From Candidatus Eisenbacteria bacterium (lineage in GTDB: Bacteria > Eisenbacteria > RBG-16-71-46 > JAFGJU01), in assembly GCA_026388185.1 (NCBI GenBank), contig JAPLKG010000003.1:101606-165605 (forward strand): 64,000 bases of DNA, given 5' to 3'. The notes under the pieces were generated by a model, which ran no database searches, was not told the DNA's origin, and saw nothing but the letters and a program-made list of their open reading frames with translations. Positions 24,219 through 32,268 of this stretch are shown here, piece after piece (the stretch's first letter is position 1; every line of letters begins with the position of its first letter). Position numbers and translations under genes: made by a program.

Positions 24219-24419
24219 TCACTTACCGGCTACCGGGCCCTGGGGCAGTTCTCTTTGCCCCATCATAACTGAAACCAATAGAGCTTGCTGCTGCTGGAGG
24301 GCATCGACTTTGCCCTCCAATTTCTCTAAGGTTCCGTGGAAAAGGATATAGCTTATAAGTAACCCGGCAACCACTCCCAGAGCGAGTTTCGATAACCAGT
24401 CAATGACTGTTTTGTTCAT
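24219..24419 (-). CDS. Small single-pass membrane protein with coiled coil
   Basis: I choose ATG 24419 because GGAGGAG lies 8-9 nt upstream; longer frames would overlap the peptidase gene. The 66-residue product has one membrane helix (about 10-28, L-A-L-G-V-V-A-G-L-L-I-S-Y-I-L) followed by a short heptad-like segment (L-E-K-L-E-G-K-V-D-A-L-Q-Q-Q). It sits 72 nt after the prolyl oligopeptidase gene on the same strand. Function unknown. Confidence 0.65.
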   Translation of the reverse strand: MNKTVIDWLSKLALGVVAGLLISYILFHGTLEKLEGKVDALQQQQALLVSVMMGQRELPQGPVAGK

Positions 24420-24490
24420 CGAGAGTCTCCTCCACGATTCAGAATTGTCGCGTCCGCAAGAGGCCACCTTTTGACCCGTGAGCGCGGCTC

Positions 24491-26545
24491 CTACTTCCCG
24501 GGCGATGGCTGGAAACCCGGAACCCCAAACTGCCAGAATAGAAACGCCCATATGTCGGTCATTTGCTCCTGGATCTGCGTCTTCGTGGTACCAATGCCGT
24601 GTCCGGCTTCGTAATCGACTCTAAGTACCACGGGCTTGCCGCTCGCAGTCGCAGCCTGCAACCGTGCGGCCATCTTCGCCGACTCCCAGGGTTCGACGCG
24701 CGGATCGTTGATCCCGTGTATCAACATCACCGCGGGGTAGTTCACTCCGTTGACGACATGATGATACGAGCTCATTTCGTATAGAGCCTTGAAACCTTCC
24801 TCTGTTTTCGTGCTGCCAAACTCCGGAATGTTCGGGATGCCGTTTGGTGTGGTCTCCGCCCTCAACATGTCCAAAGCTCCCACCTCCAGAATCGCGACAC
24901 CAAACAGCTCGGGTCGCTCCGTAATCGCCCTGCCGATCAAAATGCCGCCCGCACTTCCACCCATACCGGCCAGCTTCTGCGGCGACGTGTACTTGTTCTG
25001 AATCAGATACTCGGCGCAGGCGATGAAGTCTTTCCACGTGTTGGGCTTGGTGACCTGAAACCCGGCTCTGTACCAATCTTCACCATATTCGCCGCCGCCA
25101 CGCACGTGCGCCACGGCGTAGACCCCACCCCCCTCGAGCCATGCAAGAAGCCTGGGACTGAACCAGGGGTCTTCCGTCATGCCGTAGGAGCCGTACCCGT
25201 AAAGAAGTGTGGGGTTGGAGCCATCGAGCTTGATACCGCGCTTGTAGATGATGGAGAGAGGAATCATGGTGCCGTCGTGGCTCTTGGCTCTGACTTCCAC
25301 GGATTCGACATTCTCGGGCGCGTCGAACGTGCCGAGAGGCTGAATGCCCGTATTGGCTACGTTATTCGTTTTTGGATCGTACTCGTATATCTGCATCGCC
25401 TTCGTCCAAGCGGCCATGACCAGCAACACCCCGTCGCAACGAGGGTCAGTCTTCGCCAGGCTCACCGAACCATCGAACGGGAGTTGTACCTGCTCCGGCG
25501 CGCCACCGAACGGAACGCGCAGAAGCCAGCCAACCACGCCGTCTCTCAACTGAACGTACAGGGCGTCTTTGGCGCAGGTCAGACCGGCCACCACGGCTTC
25601 GCCGGCCGGCACTATCGTCTCCGCCTTTGTGATGTCAAGGTGGGACAGGCTGGTCTTGATGACCTTGAATCGCGAAGCGTCCTTGTGCGTCAACAGAAAG
25701 AGATTGTCTCCGCTCGCAGTCACGCCGGTCACGCCATCTTCCACGTCGCACGCCTTCTGCCACAGCGTGCTCCCCGCGTCTACGGCCGCAAGCGGCGCCA
25801 CGTAGATGGTGATTTCATTTTGGGTACCATGTGCTATCACGCCGGCGGCGTATTCCGAACCGGGCTCCGTAACGACAAACGGTATGTCCGAAGGCAACAT
25901 CTTGGCCGAGGGACACGTCTCAAAGCCAAAGACAGCTTGTTCTTTGTCTGGATCGGTTCCCAAAGTGTGAAGGTAAACGCGGCTCTTCTGATAGCGCTCC
26001 GTTGGATCGGCGCCGGATTCCAGTTTCTGGAGCCGGTTATAGAAGAACGACTTCCCGTCCGGGCGCCAATTCACTTCGCCAAACTGCGCGCGGTCAATGG
26101 GGGTATCCACTTCTTTTCCCGTGGACGTATCGATCACGTGAATGACGGCTTCCTCCGAGCCGGCGGCAGAGATCCCATAGGCGACGTACTTACCGTCCCA
26201 GGACGGTTGAAAGTAGTTGATTGCGTGTGGCTTCCCGGTCGCCTTTGCAAAACTCTCGGGATCGACAAGCAGAACTTCCTCCCCGGTCAGACCCGTACGC
26301 ACGTACAGCTTGTAAGTATTGTCTGTAGGAAGTCGCTTCGTGTAGAAGTAGAGACCGTTGGGCAGCTTCCGCACGTCCCAGATCCTTGCCGAGACCGCAC
26401 CGTCTATGGTCTTGATTCTGTCGAGCAGCTCTTCGCGCCCAGGAATCTTGTCCAGCAAGCTGCGCGTGAAATCACTCTGCGCTTTGAGCCACGCCTGCAC
26501 TTCTGAGTTCGAAAGGTCCTCCATGTAGCGATACGGATCGTCCAC
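24491..26545 (-). CDS. Prolyl oligopeptidase family (S9) serine peptidase, N-terminus frame-disrupted
   Basis: The frame encodes a beta-propeller (about 60-410) and an alpha/beta-hydrolase domain with the S9 triad: Ser531 in G-G-S-A-G-G, Asp614 in N-D-P-R-V-E-P, His649 in G-H-G-I-G-T-T. The family cleaves short Pro-containing peptides. The only in-frame start is GTG 26545, inside the conserved sequence (DDPYRYMEDL). The codons upstream in this frame (about 26546-26610) still encode G-E-N-P-P-E-A-P-V-K-N-V-T-D-T-Y-Y-G-T-A-V, the usual mature N-terminus, but with no start codon. The signal peptide is encoded just upstream in another frame. This implies a one-base indel, either real or a sequencing/assembly error. 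The catalytic part looks intact. Confidence 0.85.
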   Translation of the reverse strand: MDDPYRYMEDLSNSEVQAWLKAQSDFTRSLLDKIPGREELLDRIKTIDGAVSARIWDVRKLPNGLYFYTKRLPTDNTYKLYVRTGLTGEEVLLVDPESFAKATGKPHAINYFQPSWDGKYVAYGISAAGSEEAVIHVIDTSTGKEVDTPIDRAQFGEVNWRPDGKSFFYNRLQKLESGADPTERYQKSRVYLHTLGTDPDKEQAVFGFETCPSAKMLPSDIPFVVTEPGSEYAAGVIAHGTQNEITIYVAPLAAVDAGSTLWQKACDVEDGVTGVTASGDNLFLLTHKDASRFKVIKTSLSHLDITKAETIVPAGEAVVAGLTCAKDALYVQLRDGVVGWLLRVPFGGAPEQVQLPFDGSVSLAKTDPRCDGVLLVMAAWTKAMQIYEYDPKTNNVANTGIQPLGTFDAPENVESVEVRAKSHDGTMIPLSIIYKRGIKLDGSNPTLLYGYGSYGMTEDPWFSPRLLAWLEGGGVYAVAHVRGGGEYGEDWYRAGFQVTKPNTWKDFIACAEYLIQNKYTSPQKLAGMGGSAGGILIGRAITERPELFGVAILEVGALDMLRAETTPNGIPNIPEFGSTKTEEGFKALYEMSSYHHVVNGVNYPAVMLIHGINDPRVEPWESAKMAARLQAATASGKPVVLRVDYEAGHGIGTTKTQIQEQMTDIWAFLFWQFGVPGFQPSPGK

Positions 26546-26730
26546 CGCGGTGCCGTAATAAGTATCCGTGACGTTCTTGACAGGTGCCTCAGGAGGATTC
26601 TCGCCGGCGGCGGACGCGAAACCGCCGAGCCCGCCGACAGCGCGAGCAGACAGATCGAGGTCATGAGTACGAATGTGAGAAACGATTTGGCCGAGCGCCG
26701 TGGCTCGATAGAGGACAGAAGCCGCTTCAT
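26546..26730 (-). pseudogene. Displaced signal-peptide segment of the S9 peptidase
   Basis: ATG 26730, with GGAGGT 8-9 nt upstream, opens a textbook signal peptide (M-K-R-L-L-S-S-I..., hydrophobic F-L-T-F-V-L-M-T-S-I-C-L-L-A-L, then S-A-G-S-A). After that this frame turns into Arg/Pro-rich nonsense, while another frame continues as the S9 mature protein. The switch point lies roughly at 26590-26650. Together 24491-26730 is best read as one gene with a frameshift. Confidence 0.7.
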
Positions 26731-26818
26731 TTTTGTAACCTCCGTGCTAGGGATTGAGCAACCTTACGGGTCATTGTCACGATCCGGTTCTCTTGCGGCA
26801 ACCTCACATTCAGCGAAA

Positions 26819-26989
26819 TCACCTCAAGTATGCGCCCAGGAGATACGGCCATATTATCAATGCCAGAACGGCCTTCCAGAATGGAAGACTTGCGAAACCC
26901 ACCGTGAAGAGCCAACCGATGAACCAGATTGGGCCAGCGATACTGCCCGCCACGGCGGAGTTCCTACAGCTTTTCTGATCGTCTGCCAT
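26819..26989 (-). CDS. Very small two-helix membrane protein
   Basis: ATG 26989 has AAAAGGAGG 5-6 nt upstream. The frame encodes 56 residues: a short polar start (M-A-D-D-Q-K-S-C-R-N) and then two hydrophobic helices (about 13-32 and 37-54) rich in Gly, Trp and Phe, with W-F-I-G-W-L-F-T-V-G and W-P-Y-L-L-G-A-Y-L-R at the end. The strong ribosome site and membrane-protein composition argue that it is real. It lies 88 nt upstream of the S9 peptidase signal peptide on the same strand. Function unknown. Confidence 0.65.
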   Translation of the reverse strand: MADDQKSCRNSAVAGSIAGPIWFIGWLFTVGFASLPFWKAVLALIIWPYLLGAYLR

Positions 26990-27335
26990 TTGCGCCTCCT
27001 TTTGGGAAGTACTCGCGCAACACTAATCATGCGAAACCGGCTCCTATTGTACACAGAGATACCCCGGAATCAACACAAGGTTTCGCAATGGTTCACAGCA
27101 TTACCTACACCCGGCACCGCCAGATTGGCCGGCTGTCGGCCGGCCCATTACCTCTGTCCGGCTCTATTCACACGGCGAGCCCGCTGCCGAACTTCGTTGA
27201 CAAGTGCGCGATCAACGGACAGAATCCGACTAGCGATGAGTAGTCCAGAACTCGTGGTTGTTTCGTGATTGTTACCTGGTGATCCTATGATTGTCGCATG
27301 ATTGTCAAATGATCGTCGAAGGAGGCAGTTGCTTT
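26990..27335. other. Divergent intergenic region
   Basis: Holds the ribosome site of the leftward small membrane protein and the rightward promoter at 27197-27225. No further gene seen. Confidence 0.4.
27197..27225 (+). promoter_or_regulatory. Sigma70-type promoter for the O-methyltransferase gene
   Basis: TTGACA (27197-27202), 17-bp spacer, CAGAAT (27220-27225). The UTR to ATG 27336 is about 105 nt. Confidence 0.6.
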
Positions 27336-28508
27336 ATGGTCAGCAAGAGACATGCTAGTGCCGAGCCATCCCCCACCGTGTCACCAATCGCCATCAGGGA
27401 GATGGCGACCGCGTTTCAAAGAAGTCGCGTGCTGCTGACGGCTTTCGAATTGGGCATCTTCACGGCACTGGACGGCGCGAGCAGGTCCTCAAGTCAAGTC
27501 GCCGCGACCTTGCGAGCTGAGAAACGCGCCACAGACCGCCTCATGAACGCGCTCTGCGCGATGGGATTCCTTCGGAAGCGAGGCGGACGCTTTTCGAACA
27601 CCCCTCACGCGTCACGATTTCTGGTAAAGGGAAAGCCCGAGTACATGGCGGGTCTCATGCATACCGTGCACCTGTGGAACACCTGGAGCACGCTCACTCA
27701 AGCCGTTCGGCGTGGTACGTCTGTAGCGACTCGTCCGGCAGACGAGAGCGCAGCGAAATGGCGGACGGCCTTCATCGCGGCCATGCATGACCGCGCAAGC
27801 AAGGTCGCTTTGTCCGTCGTCGAGATGCTGGACCTGTCTCATGTGTCGCGCGTCCTCGACGTCGGAGGCGGCTCCGGCGCTTACTCCATGGCCTTCGCGC
27901 GGGCCAAGAAAGGGCTCAGCGCCACGGTGTTCGACCTGCCTGACATTATTCCTCTGACAGAAGAGTACGTCAGGAGGGAGGAACGTCTAGACAAGGGGGG
28001 GAGTTCCCGAAACAGGAAGAAAAGTCTGCTGGACAGGAAGAGAAGTCTCTCGGACGGGGACGCGGGTCTCTCGGACAGGATTGATTTTGTGTCAGGAGAC
28101 TATACGGTTGACGATTTCGGCAAGGGCTCGCGTCGCGCCGGCGCAGGAACCGGACAGCAGGCAGACGCCGGCCGAACCGAGTCCCGGGGCTACGACCTTG
28201 TGTTTCTGTCAGCGACAATCCACAGCAATTCCGTTGCGGAAAACCGAAGGTTGATGCGGAAATGCGCAAAGGTACTCAATCCCGGCGGCCAGGTCGTGGT
28301 GCAGGATTTCATTGTGAACGAAGACAGAACGGGACCCGCCCCGGCCGTGCTCTTCACTTTGAACATGTTGGTCAATACAGAGGCCGGAGACACCTACACG
28401 GAAACCGAAGTCAGGGCGTGGATGAAGGCGGCCGGTCTACACAGGATTGCCAGAAAGGACACGGAGTTCGGCACGACGCTGATAGTCGGAAAGAGAACGC
28501 ATAGATGA
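27336..28508 (+). CDS. SAM-dependent O-methyltransferase (plant-OMT/hydroxyneurosporene type) with repeat insertion
   Basis: ATG 27336 has AAGGAGG about 10 nt upstream. The 390-residue product has an N-terminal winged-helix dimerisation domain (about 20-100, F-E-L-G-I-F-T-A-L-D-G...T-D-R-L-M-N-A-L) and a Rossmann methyltransferase domain: V-L-D-V-G-G-G-S-G (173-181), F-D-L-P-D (199-203), S-G-D-Y-T (253-257). The family methylates hydroxyls of carotenoids, polyketides or other small molecules. Residues 219-247 are a low-complexity block made of four 7-residue units and a following Gly/Ala/Arg-rich stretch, inserted before the D-R-I-D-F-V strand; homologues I know lack it. Substrate unknown. 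Confidence 0.85.
   Translation: MVSKRHASAEPSPTVSPIAIREMATAFQRSRVLLTAFELGIFTALDGASRSSSQVAATLRAEKRATDRLMNALCAMGFLRKRGGRFSNTPHASRFLVKGKPEYMAGLMHTVHLWNTWSTLTQAVRRGTSVATRPADESAAKWRTAFIAAMHDRASKVALSVVEMLDLSHVSRVLDVGGGSGAYSMAFARAKKGLSATVFDLPDIIPLTEEYVRREERLDKGGSSRNRKKSLLDRKRSLSDGDAGLSDRIDFVSGDYTVDDFGKGSRRAGAGTGQQADAGRTESRGYDLVFLSATIHSNSVAENRRLMRKCAKVLNPGGQVVVQDFIVNEDRTGPAPAVLFTLNMLVNTEAGDTYTETEVRAWMKAAGLHRIARKDTEFGTTLIVGKRTHR
27991..28074 (+). repeat. Four 21-bp tandem units inside the O-methyltransferase gene
   Basis: Units at 27991-28011, 28012-28032, 28033-28053 and 28054-28074. The last three follow AC(A/G)GG(A/G)A-x-x-x-(A/G)(A/G)GTCT(G/C)(C/T)(T/C)GG; the first is more diverged. Because the unit is a multiple of 3, the repeats add 7-residue blocks ending S/G-L-x-D without breaking the frame. 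Confidence 0.7.
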
Positions 28509-28592
28509 GAGTGGCGGGCTTGAAGGAAGTCTAGTCGCAAGCTGCTTCCATTGGCCTACTGCATCTTCGCCGCGAGTCACCGTCACTTCAGT

Positions 28593-29768
28593 CTACATCT
28601 TCGCCGCCAGAGCTTTCCCCAGCTCAGCGATCTTCTGGAACTCCTGGTCCGCCGGCGGCCCGTTCACCTCGACCGCCCCCAGGACCTCGAGCCCCGTCGG
28701 GCCTAGAATCTCTGCCGCCTGCTTCAAGGCTCCCCCGCCCCAACCGAACGAGCTGAGGATGACGGCATATTTCGTGGGCGGCCGCAGCGCCTTCACGAGG
28801 TGAGAAGCATAGATGGCGAGCGGATGCATTCCGGCAAGCACGGTCGGCGTGCCGAGGACAATGGCGCTGGAATCGACGAGGTCTCTCGCTATATCGCCAA
28901 TATCAGCTATGGTAAGGTTGTGTAGGCACACTTCGACGCCCTCTGACAGTAGCGTCTCGACCATCGCTTTTATCATGGTTTCCGTCGAGTTCCACATGCT
29001 GACGTAGACAACGATTGCTTTGCGTTCGGTCTGCCCCGCGGTCCATTTGCCGTAAGCCTCGATGATTTTCGCCGGATTCCTGTGGATGGGGCCATGACTC
29101 GGGGCGATGACCTTCACGTCCCTGGCCTTCACTTTCTGGAGGGCCTTTGAACCCGCGCTCCTGAAGGGCATCATTATCTCGCCGAAATATCTCTTCGCGA
29201 AAGTCATCAGCTCTGGAACGTCGTCTTCATAAGTCCCGAACGCGGTATGGGCTCCGAAGAAATCACAGGAAAACAGTACTTTGTCCTCCACGATGTACGT
29301 GAACATCGTCTCCGGCCAATGAAGCCAGGGAGCGTCGATGAATTCGAGGGTCTTCCCTCCCAGCTCGATGCGGTCTCCCTCCTTGACCTTCCTTATTCTA
29401 TCATCGGGCACCTTGTAGTAGATTTGGGCCATCTTGGCGCCCTTCTCCGTGGTGACAAGCAGGGCCTTCGGTGCCGCCTGCATCACGTAAGGGATGGAGC
29501 CCGCGTGGTCCGGCTCGGCATGGTTCATGACGACGAAATCCAGTTTCGCGATGTCCGTGATTTGAGCGATCTTCGCGTGCAGCTCTTTCTCAAAGCCGGG
29601 ATTGGCGGTGTCTATGAGGACGGTCTTGTCCTTCCCCTTCACGAGGTAGGAATTGTAAGTCGTCCCCTGCGGAAGCGGGATGAGGGCGTCAAACATTCTG
29701 CGGTTCCAGTCCTTCACTCCCACCCAGAAGACGTCCGTGGCGATTTCAGGGACATTGTAAGTCTTCAT
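28593..29768 (-). CDS. Flavodiiron protein (FprA family)
   Basis: ATG 29768 follows GGGAGGTG at good spacing. The 391-residue product has a metallo-beta-lactamase domain whose diiron ligands are all present: H83-x-E85-x-D87-H88 (N-H-A-E-P-D-H-A-G), H150 (W-L-H-W-P-E), D169 (S-C-D-F-F-G), H225 (P-S-H-G). A flavodoxin domain follows (about 252-391, starting Y-V-S-M-W-N-S-T-E-T-M). The family reduces O2 to water or NO to N2O in anaerobes, taking electrons from rubredoxin, F420H2 or NADH-linked partners. It is the last gene of the minus-strand Nuo/Glt-like cluster, 160 nt downstream of the GltB-like gene, so it may draw electrons from it or have its own promoter. Confidence 0.92.
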   Translation of the reverse strand: MKTYNVPEIATDVFWVGVKDWNRRMFDALIPLPQGTTYNSYLVKGKDKTVLIDTANPGFEKELHAKIAQITDIAKLDFVVMNHAEPDHAGSIPYVMQAAPKALLVTTEKGAKMAQIYYKVPDDRIRKVKEGDRIELGGKTLEFIDAPWLHWPETMFTYIVEDKVLFSCDFFGAHTAFGTYEDDVPELMTFAKRYFGEIMMPFRSAGSKALQKVKARDVKVIAPSHGPIHRNPAKIIEAYGKWTAGQTERKAIVVYVSMWNSTETMIKAMVETLLSEGVEVCLHNLTIADIGDIARDLVDSSAIVLGTPTVLAGMHPLAIYASHLVKALRPPTKYAVILSSFGWGGGALKQAAEILGPTGLEVLGAVEVNGPPADQEFQKIAELGKALAAKM

Positions 29769-29937
29769 TTCGGTCACCTCCCGATTTACCCAACTGATCC
29801 CCTTGCCTTACTCGGCACTCCGCTCCACGAGATTACCCTCTCTCGCTTGCAGCCGCATACACGCGCCGCCCGGCTGACGTGCAAATGGCGCCGGCTCACA
29901 CATCGGACCCGGAAGCTCAACGCGCAGCTTTAAGTCT

Positions 29938-31518
29938 CTACTTGAGGATCTCGTCGACCTCTTTCTTGTCCACGTCCATCACGTACTGGATTCCGCTGAC
30001 ATTCGCGGCCTCGTGTGTCAGAGCCGCTATGTCGTCACGTGTTATGTGGTCGATGGAGAACTTCCTGCTTCCGGCCATGAGCTGGCGCAACCCCTGAGCA
30101 AGTCTCTCGTAGTACGTGTAAAGTCCGAGAGCCCCCGCGGGAATTCTCTCGAATTCGGCGTTGCCTAATTCCTTGCGCAGCGAACTCGCCGTCACGAAAA
30201 TCTCGTCCAGCGAATTGCCAAAGCGTGCGATGTAGACCGGGATCCGGCCTTCCTGGATCGCGCGGCCGATTGTTTTACCTACCATCGCGGCTGCGATGGG
30301 GGCGCGTGCCATGCCGACTAGCTTCACGTACGGAGCGCCCATTGCAATGCCCTTGAAGATTTGGTCTTCGAATGTGGTTCCACCGGCGACTGCCAACGTG
30401 GGAACGTAGCGACCCTTGTCGGCAAGGCGTTTCGCATACTGGTAGAGGAGCGAATGAAGCTCAACGGGCGGGATTCCCCACTCGTTCATCATCCGCCACG
30501 GGCTCATGCCTGTTCCACCGCCTGCTCCGTCAGCCGTGAGGAGATCTATCTTGCACTTGGATGCGAACGCCACTGCCCGCGCCAAGTCTGCGGGCCGATA
30601 AGCACCCGTCTTGAGGAAGACGTACTTCGCGCCCGCCTTGCGCAGTTCCTCTACTCGCTTAACGAAAGCTTCCTCGGTGACCATGCCGACGCGCGAATGA
30701 CGCTCGAACTCTTTGAACGCGCCGTGTTCAAAGGCCTTGATCACGTCGGGATCGGTCGGATTCGGTAGAACTATGTAGCCCCGCTCGTAGAGGAGTTGCG
30801 CCTTCTTGAGATCCGTGATTTTTACTTCGCCGCCGATGTCCTTCGCGCCCTGGCCCCACTTTAGTTCGACAATCTGAACACCCAACTTCTCAATCGCGTA
30901 TTCCTGCACGCCGAGACGAGTGTCTTCAAGGTTTGCCTGCACGATTGTGGCTCCGTAGCCGTCGCGCATGTTGTCTTTGTAGAGTTTGACGCGATTCTTC
31001 AAATCTACGGTATCAACCACACGGCCGTTCTTGATTACGGCCTGAGGATCCATGCCCACGACGTTCTCGCCGATCGTCAGACCGGTGCCGGCAAGCGCCG
31101 AGCCGATTGCGAGACCTTCCCAGTTGTTCTTCGCCACGTTGGTCGAGCCGATACCGGGAATGATCCACGGATAGCGGAACTTTATCCCCTTGTCATGGCC
31201 TATGCGAACCTCGATGTTCACGGCCGGGAAGATGGCCTTATCGCTGTCCGCTTCGATGCCAAACGCTCCGACCGCCGTACCCATGACGTTGAAATGAGAA
31301 TAGTCGATGGGATAGGTCTTCTCGCCGGCGGTCGTAATGATTCCAAAGGGCTGCGGGTAGATGACCTCGTGGCCTCTGTAGGCGGACTTGCCGATCTCGC
31401 ACATGCCGATGCATCCGTCCACGCAGGTGACGCACATGCCGGAAGCCGGCACTACGGAACCTTCGGTTCTGTTCTTCGTGAGGGTTGCAGCCGAGGCGTT
31501 TATTCTCGAGAATGCCAT
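29938..31518 (-). CDS. Archaeal-type GltB-like FMN protein lacking glutaminase domain
   Basis: ATG 31518 is preceded by GGAGGAGAACACA. The 526-residue product corresponds to the central/FMN TIM-barrel half of glutamate synthase large subunit (L-L-T-A-D-G-A-G-G-G-T-G-M-S-P-W, A-V-A-G-G-T-T-F-E-D-Q, A-I-Q-E-G-R-I-P-V). The class II glutaminase domain is absent, and the usual [3Fe-4S] Cys cluster after the barrel is not seen. Instead the N-terminus has C29-x2-C32-x3-C36-x3-C40, a possible Fe-S site. With the GltD-type module in the upstream fusion it could form an ammonia-dependent or otherwise divergent glutamate synthase, or an FMN oxidoreductase of different substrate. It starts 72 nt after the ferredoxin-like gene. 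Confidence 0.85.
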   Translation of the reverse strand: MAFSRINASAATLTKNRTEGSVVPASGMCVTCVDGCIGMCEIGKSAYRGHEVIYPQPFGIITTAGEKTYPIDYSHFNVMGTAVGAFGIEADSDKAIFPAVNIEVRIGHDKGIKFRYPWIIPGIGSTNVAKNNWEGLAIGSALAGTGLTIGENVVGMDPQAVIKNGRVVDTVDLKNRVKLYKDNMRDGYGATIVQANLEDTRLGVQEYAIEKLGVQIVELKWGQGAKDIGGEVKITDLKKAQLLYERGYIVLPNPTDPDVIKAFEHGAFKEFERHSRVGMVTEEAFVKRVEELRKAGAKYVFLKTGAYRPADLARAVAFASKCKIDLLTADGAGGGTGMSPWRMMNEWGIPPVELHSLLYQYAKRLADKGRYVPTLAVAGGTTFEDQIFKGIAMGAPYVKLVGMARAPIAAAMVGKTIGRAIQEGRIPVYIARFGNSLDEIFVTASSLRKELGNAEFERIPAGALGLYTYYERLAQGLRQLMAGSRKFSIDHITRDDIAALTHEAANVSGIQYVMDVDKKEVDEILK

Positions 31519-31590
31519 TGTGTTCTCCTCCTTCGATTCTCCCTAACCTAGCCTCTTCTTATCTCAATTGCTATCGTGTCGGTAACGGTT

Positions 31591-32268
31591 CTAATCCTTC
31601 TCCTTTTCGCAGGCTACACAGGGATCCATGTAGCACATCATATCGTCGAACTTCTCTTTTTCGATACAGGGTGGACTCAGGTTTGCACAGCCACCGCAAA
31701 TTGCCTTTTCTGGTTCGGCAAACGTACACCTCAACTGGCAGGCCGGACAGACATACATGCAGCCTCCGCACAGCCGACAAACGTCCGACCGAATGTCAAA
31801 CGGCGTGCCGATGGTGCGCTTCTCGCCGCGCCCCCTGAAGCCGATGGCCTTGGCCATCATCTGTTCCTCGCACATACGCGTGCACAGCCCACAGAGAATG
31901 CAGTCCTCGTGTTCTTGCCTGAAGCGCTGTTGACTCACTTCGTGCGCCGAGGCAAGGTCCTGGATGATCTTCGATTGCGGGCAGGAGGCGAGAAGCAACT
32001 CCAGAATCATCTTGCGAGCCTTGACCACGCGCGACGAGGCAGTTCTCACGACGAGTCCCTCTTCCGCAGGGTAAGTACAGGATGAGACGAGCTTGGCCTT
32101 CGCCCCTTCACCGATCTCCACCACACAGAGTCGGCATGCTCCGTAGGGAGAAAGACCGTCCATGTAACAGAGAGTCGGGACGGGAAATCCCAAGAATCTG
32201 GCCGCTTCAAGCAGCGTCGTTCCGTTTTCAACAGATACTGGCAGCCCATTTATGTTAAGTGTGATCAT
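31591..32268 (-). CDS. HoxU/NuoG-N-terminal-like iron-sulfur subunit
   Basis: The 225-residue product has an N-terminal plant-type [2Fe-2S] domain (C34, C45, C48, C64 in P-T-L-C, G-A-C-R-L-C and S-S-C-T-Y-P), the NuoG-like region with D-C-I-L-C-G-L-C-T-R-M-C, then a second 4Fe-4S motif (V-C-R-L-C-G-G-C-M-Y-V-C) and an unusual Cys-rich tail (C-G-G-C, P-P-C, M-M-C, D-P-C-V-A-C). Such subunits relay electrons between the NuoF flavin and a partner. Its ATG overlaps the stop of the NuoF-GltD gene by 4 nt, so the two are coupled and presumably form one complex. Confidence 0.88.
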   Translation of the reverse strand: MITLNINGLPVSVENGTTLLEAARFLGFPVPTLCYMDGLSPYGACRLCVVEIGEGAKAKLVSSCTYPAEEGLVVRTASSRVVKARKMILELLLASCPQSKIIQDLASAHEVSQQRFRQEHEDCILCGLCTRMCEEQMMAKAIGFRGRGEKRTIGTPFDIRSDVCRLCGGCMYVCPACQLRCTFAEPEKAICGGCANLSPPCIEKEKFDDMMCYMDPCVACEKEKD

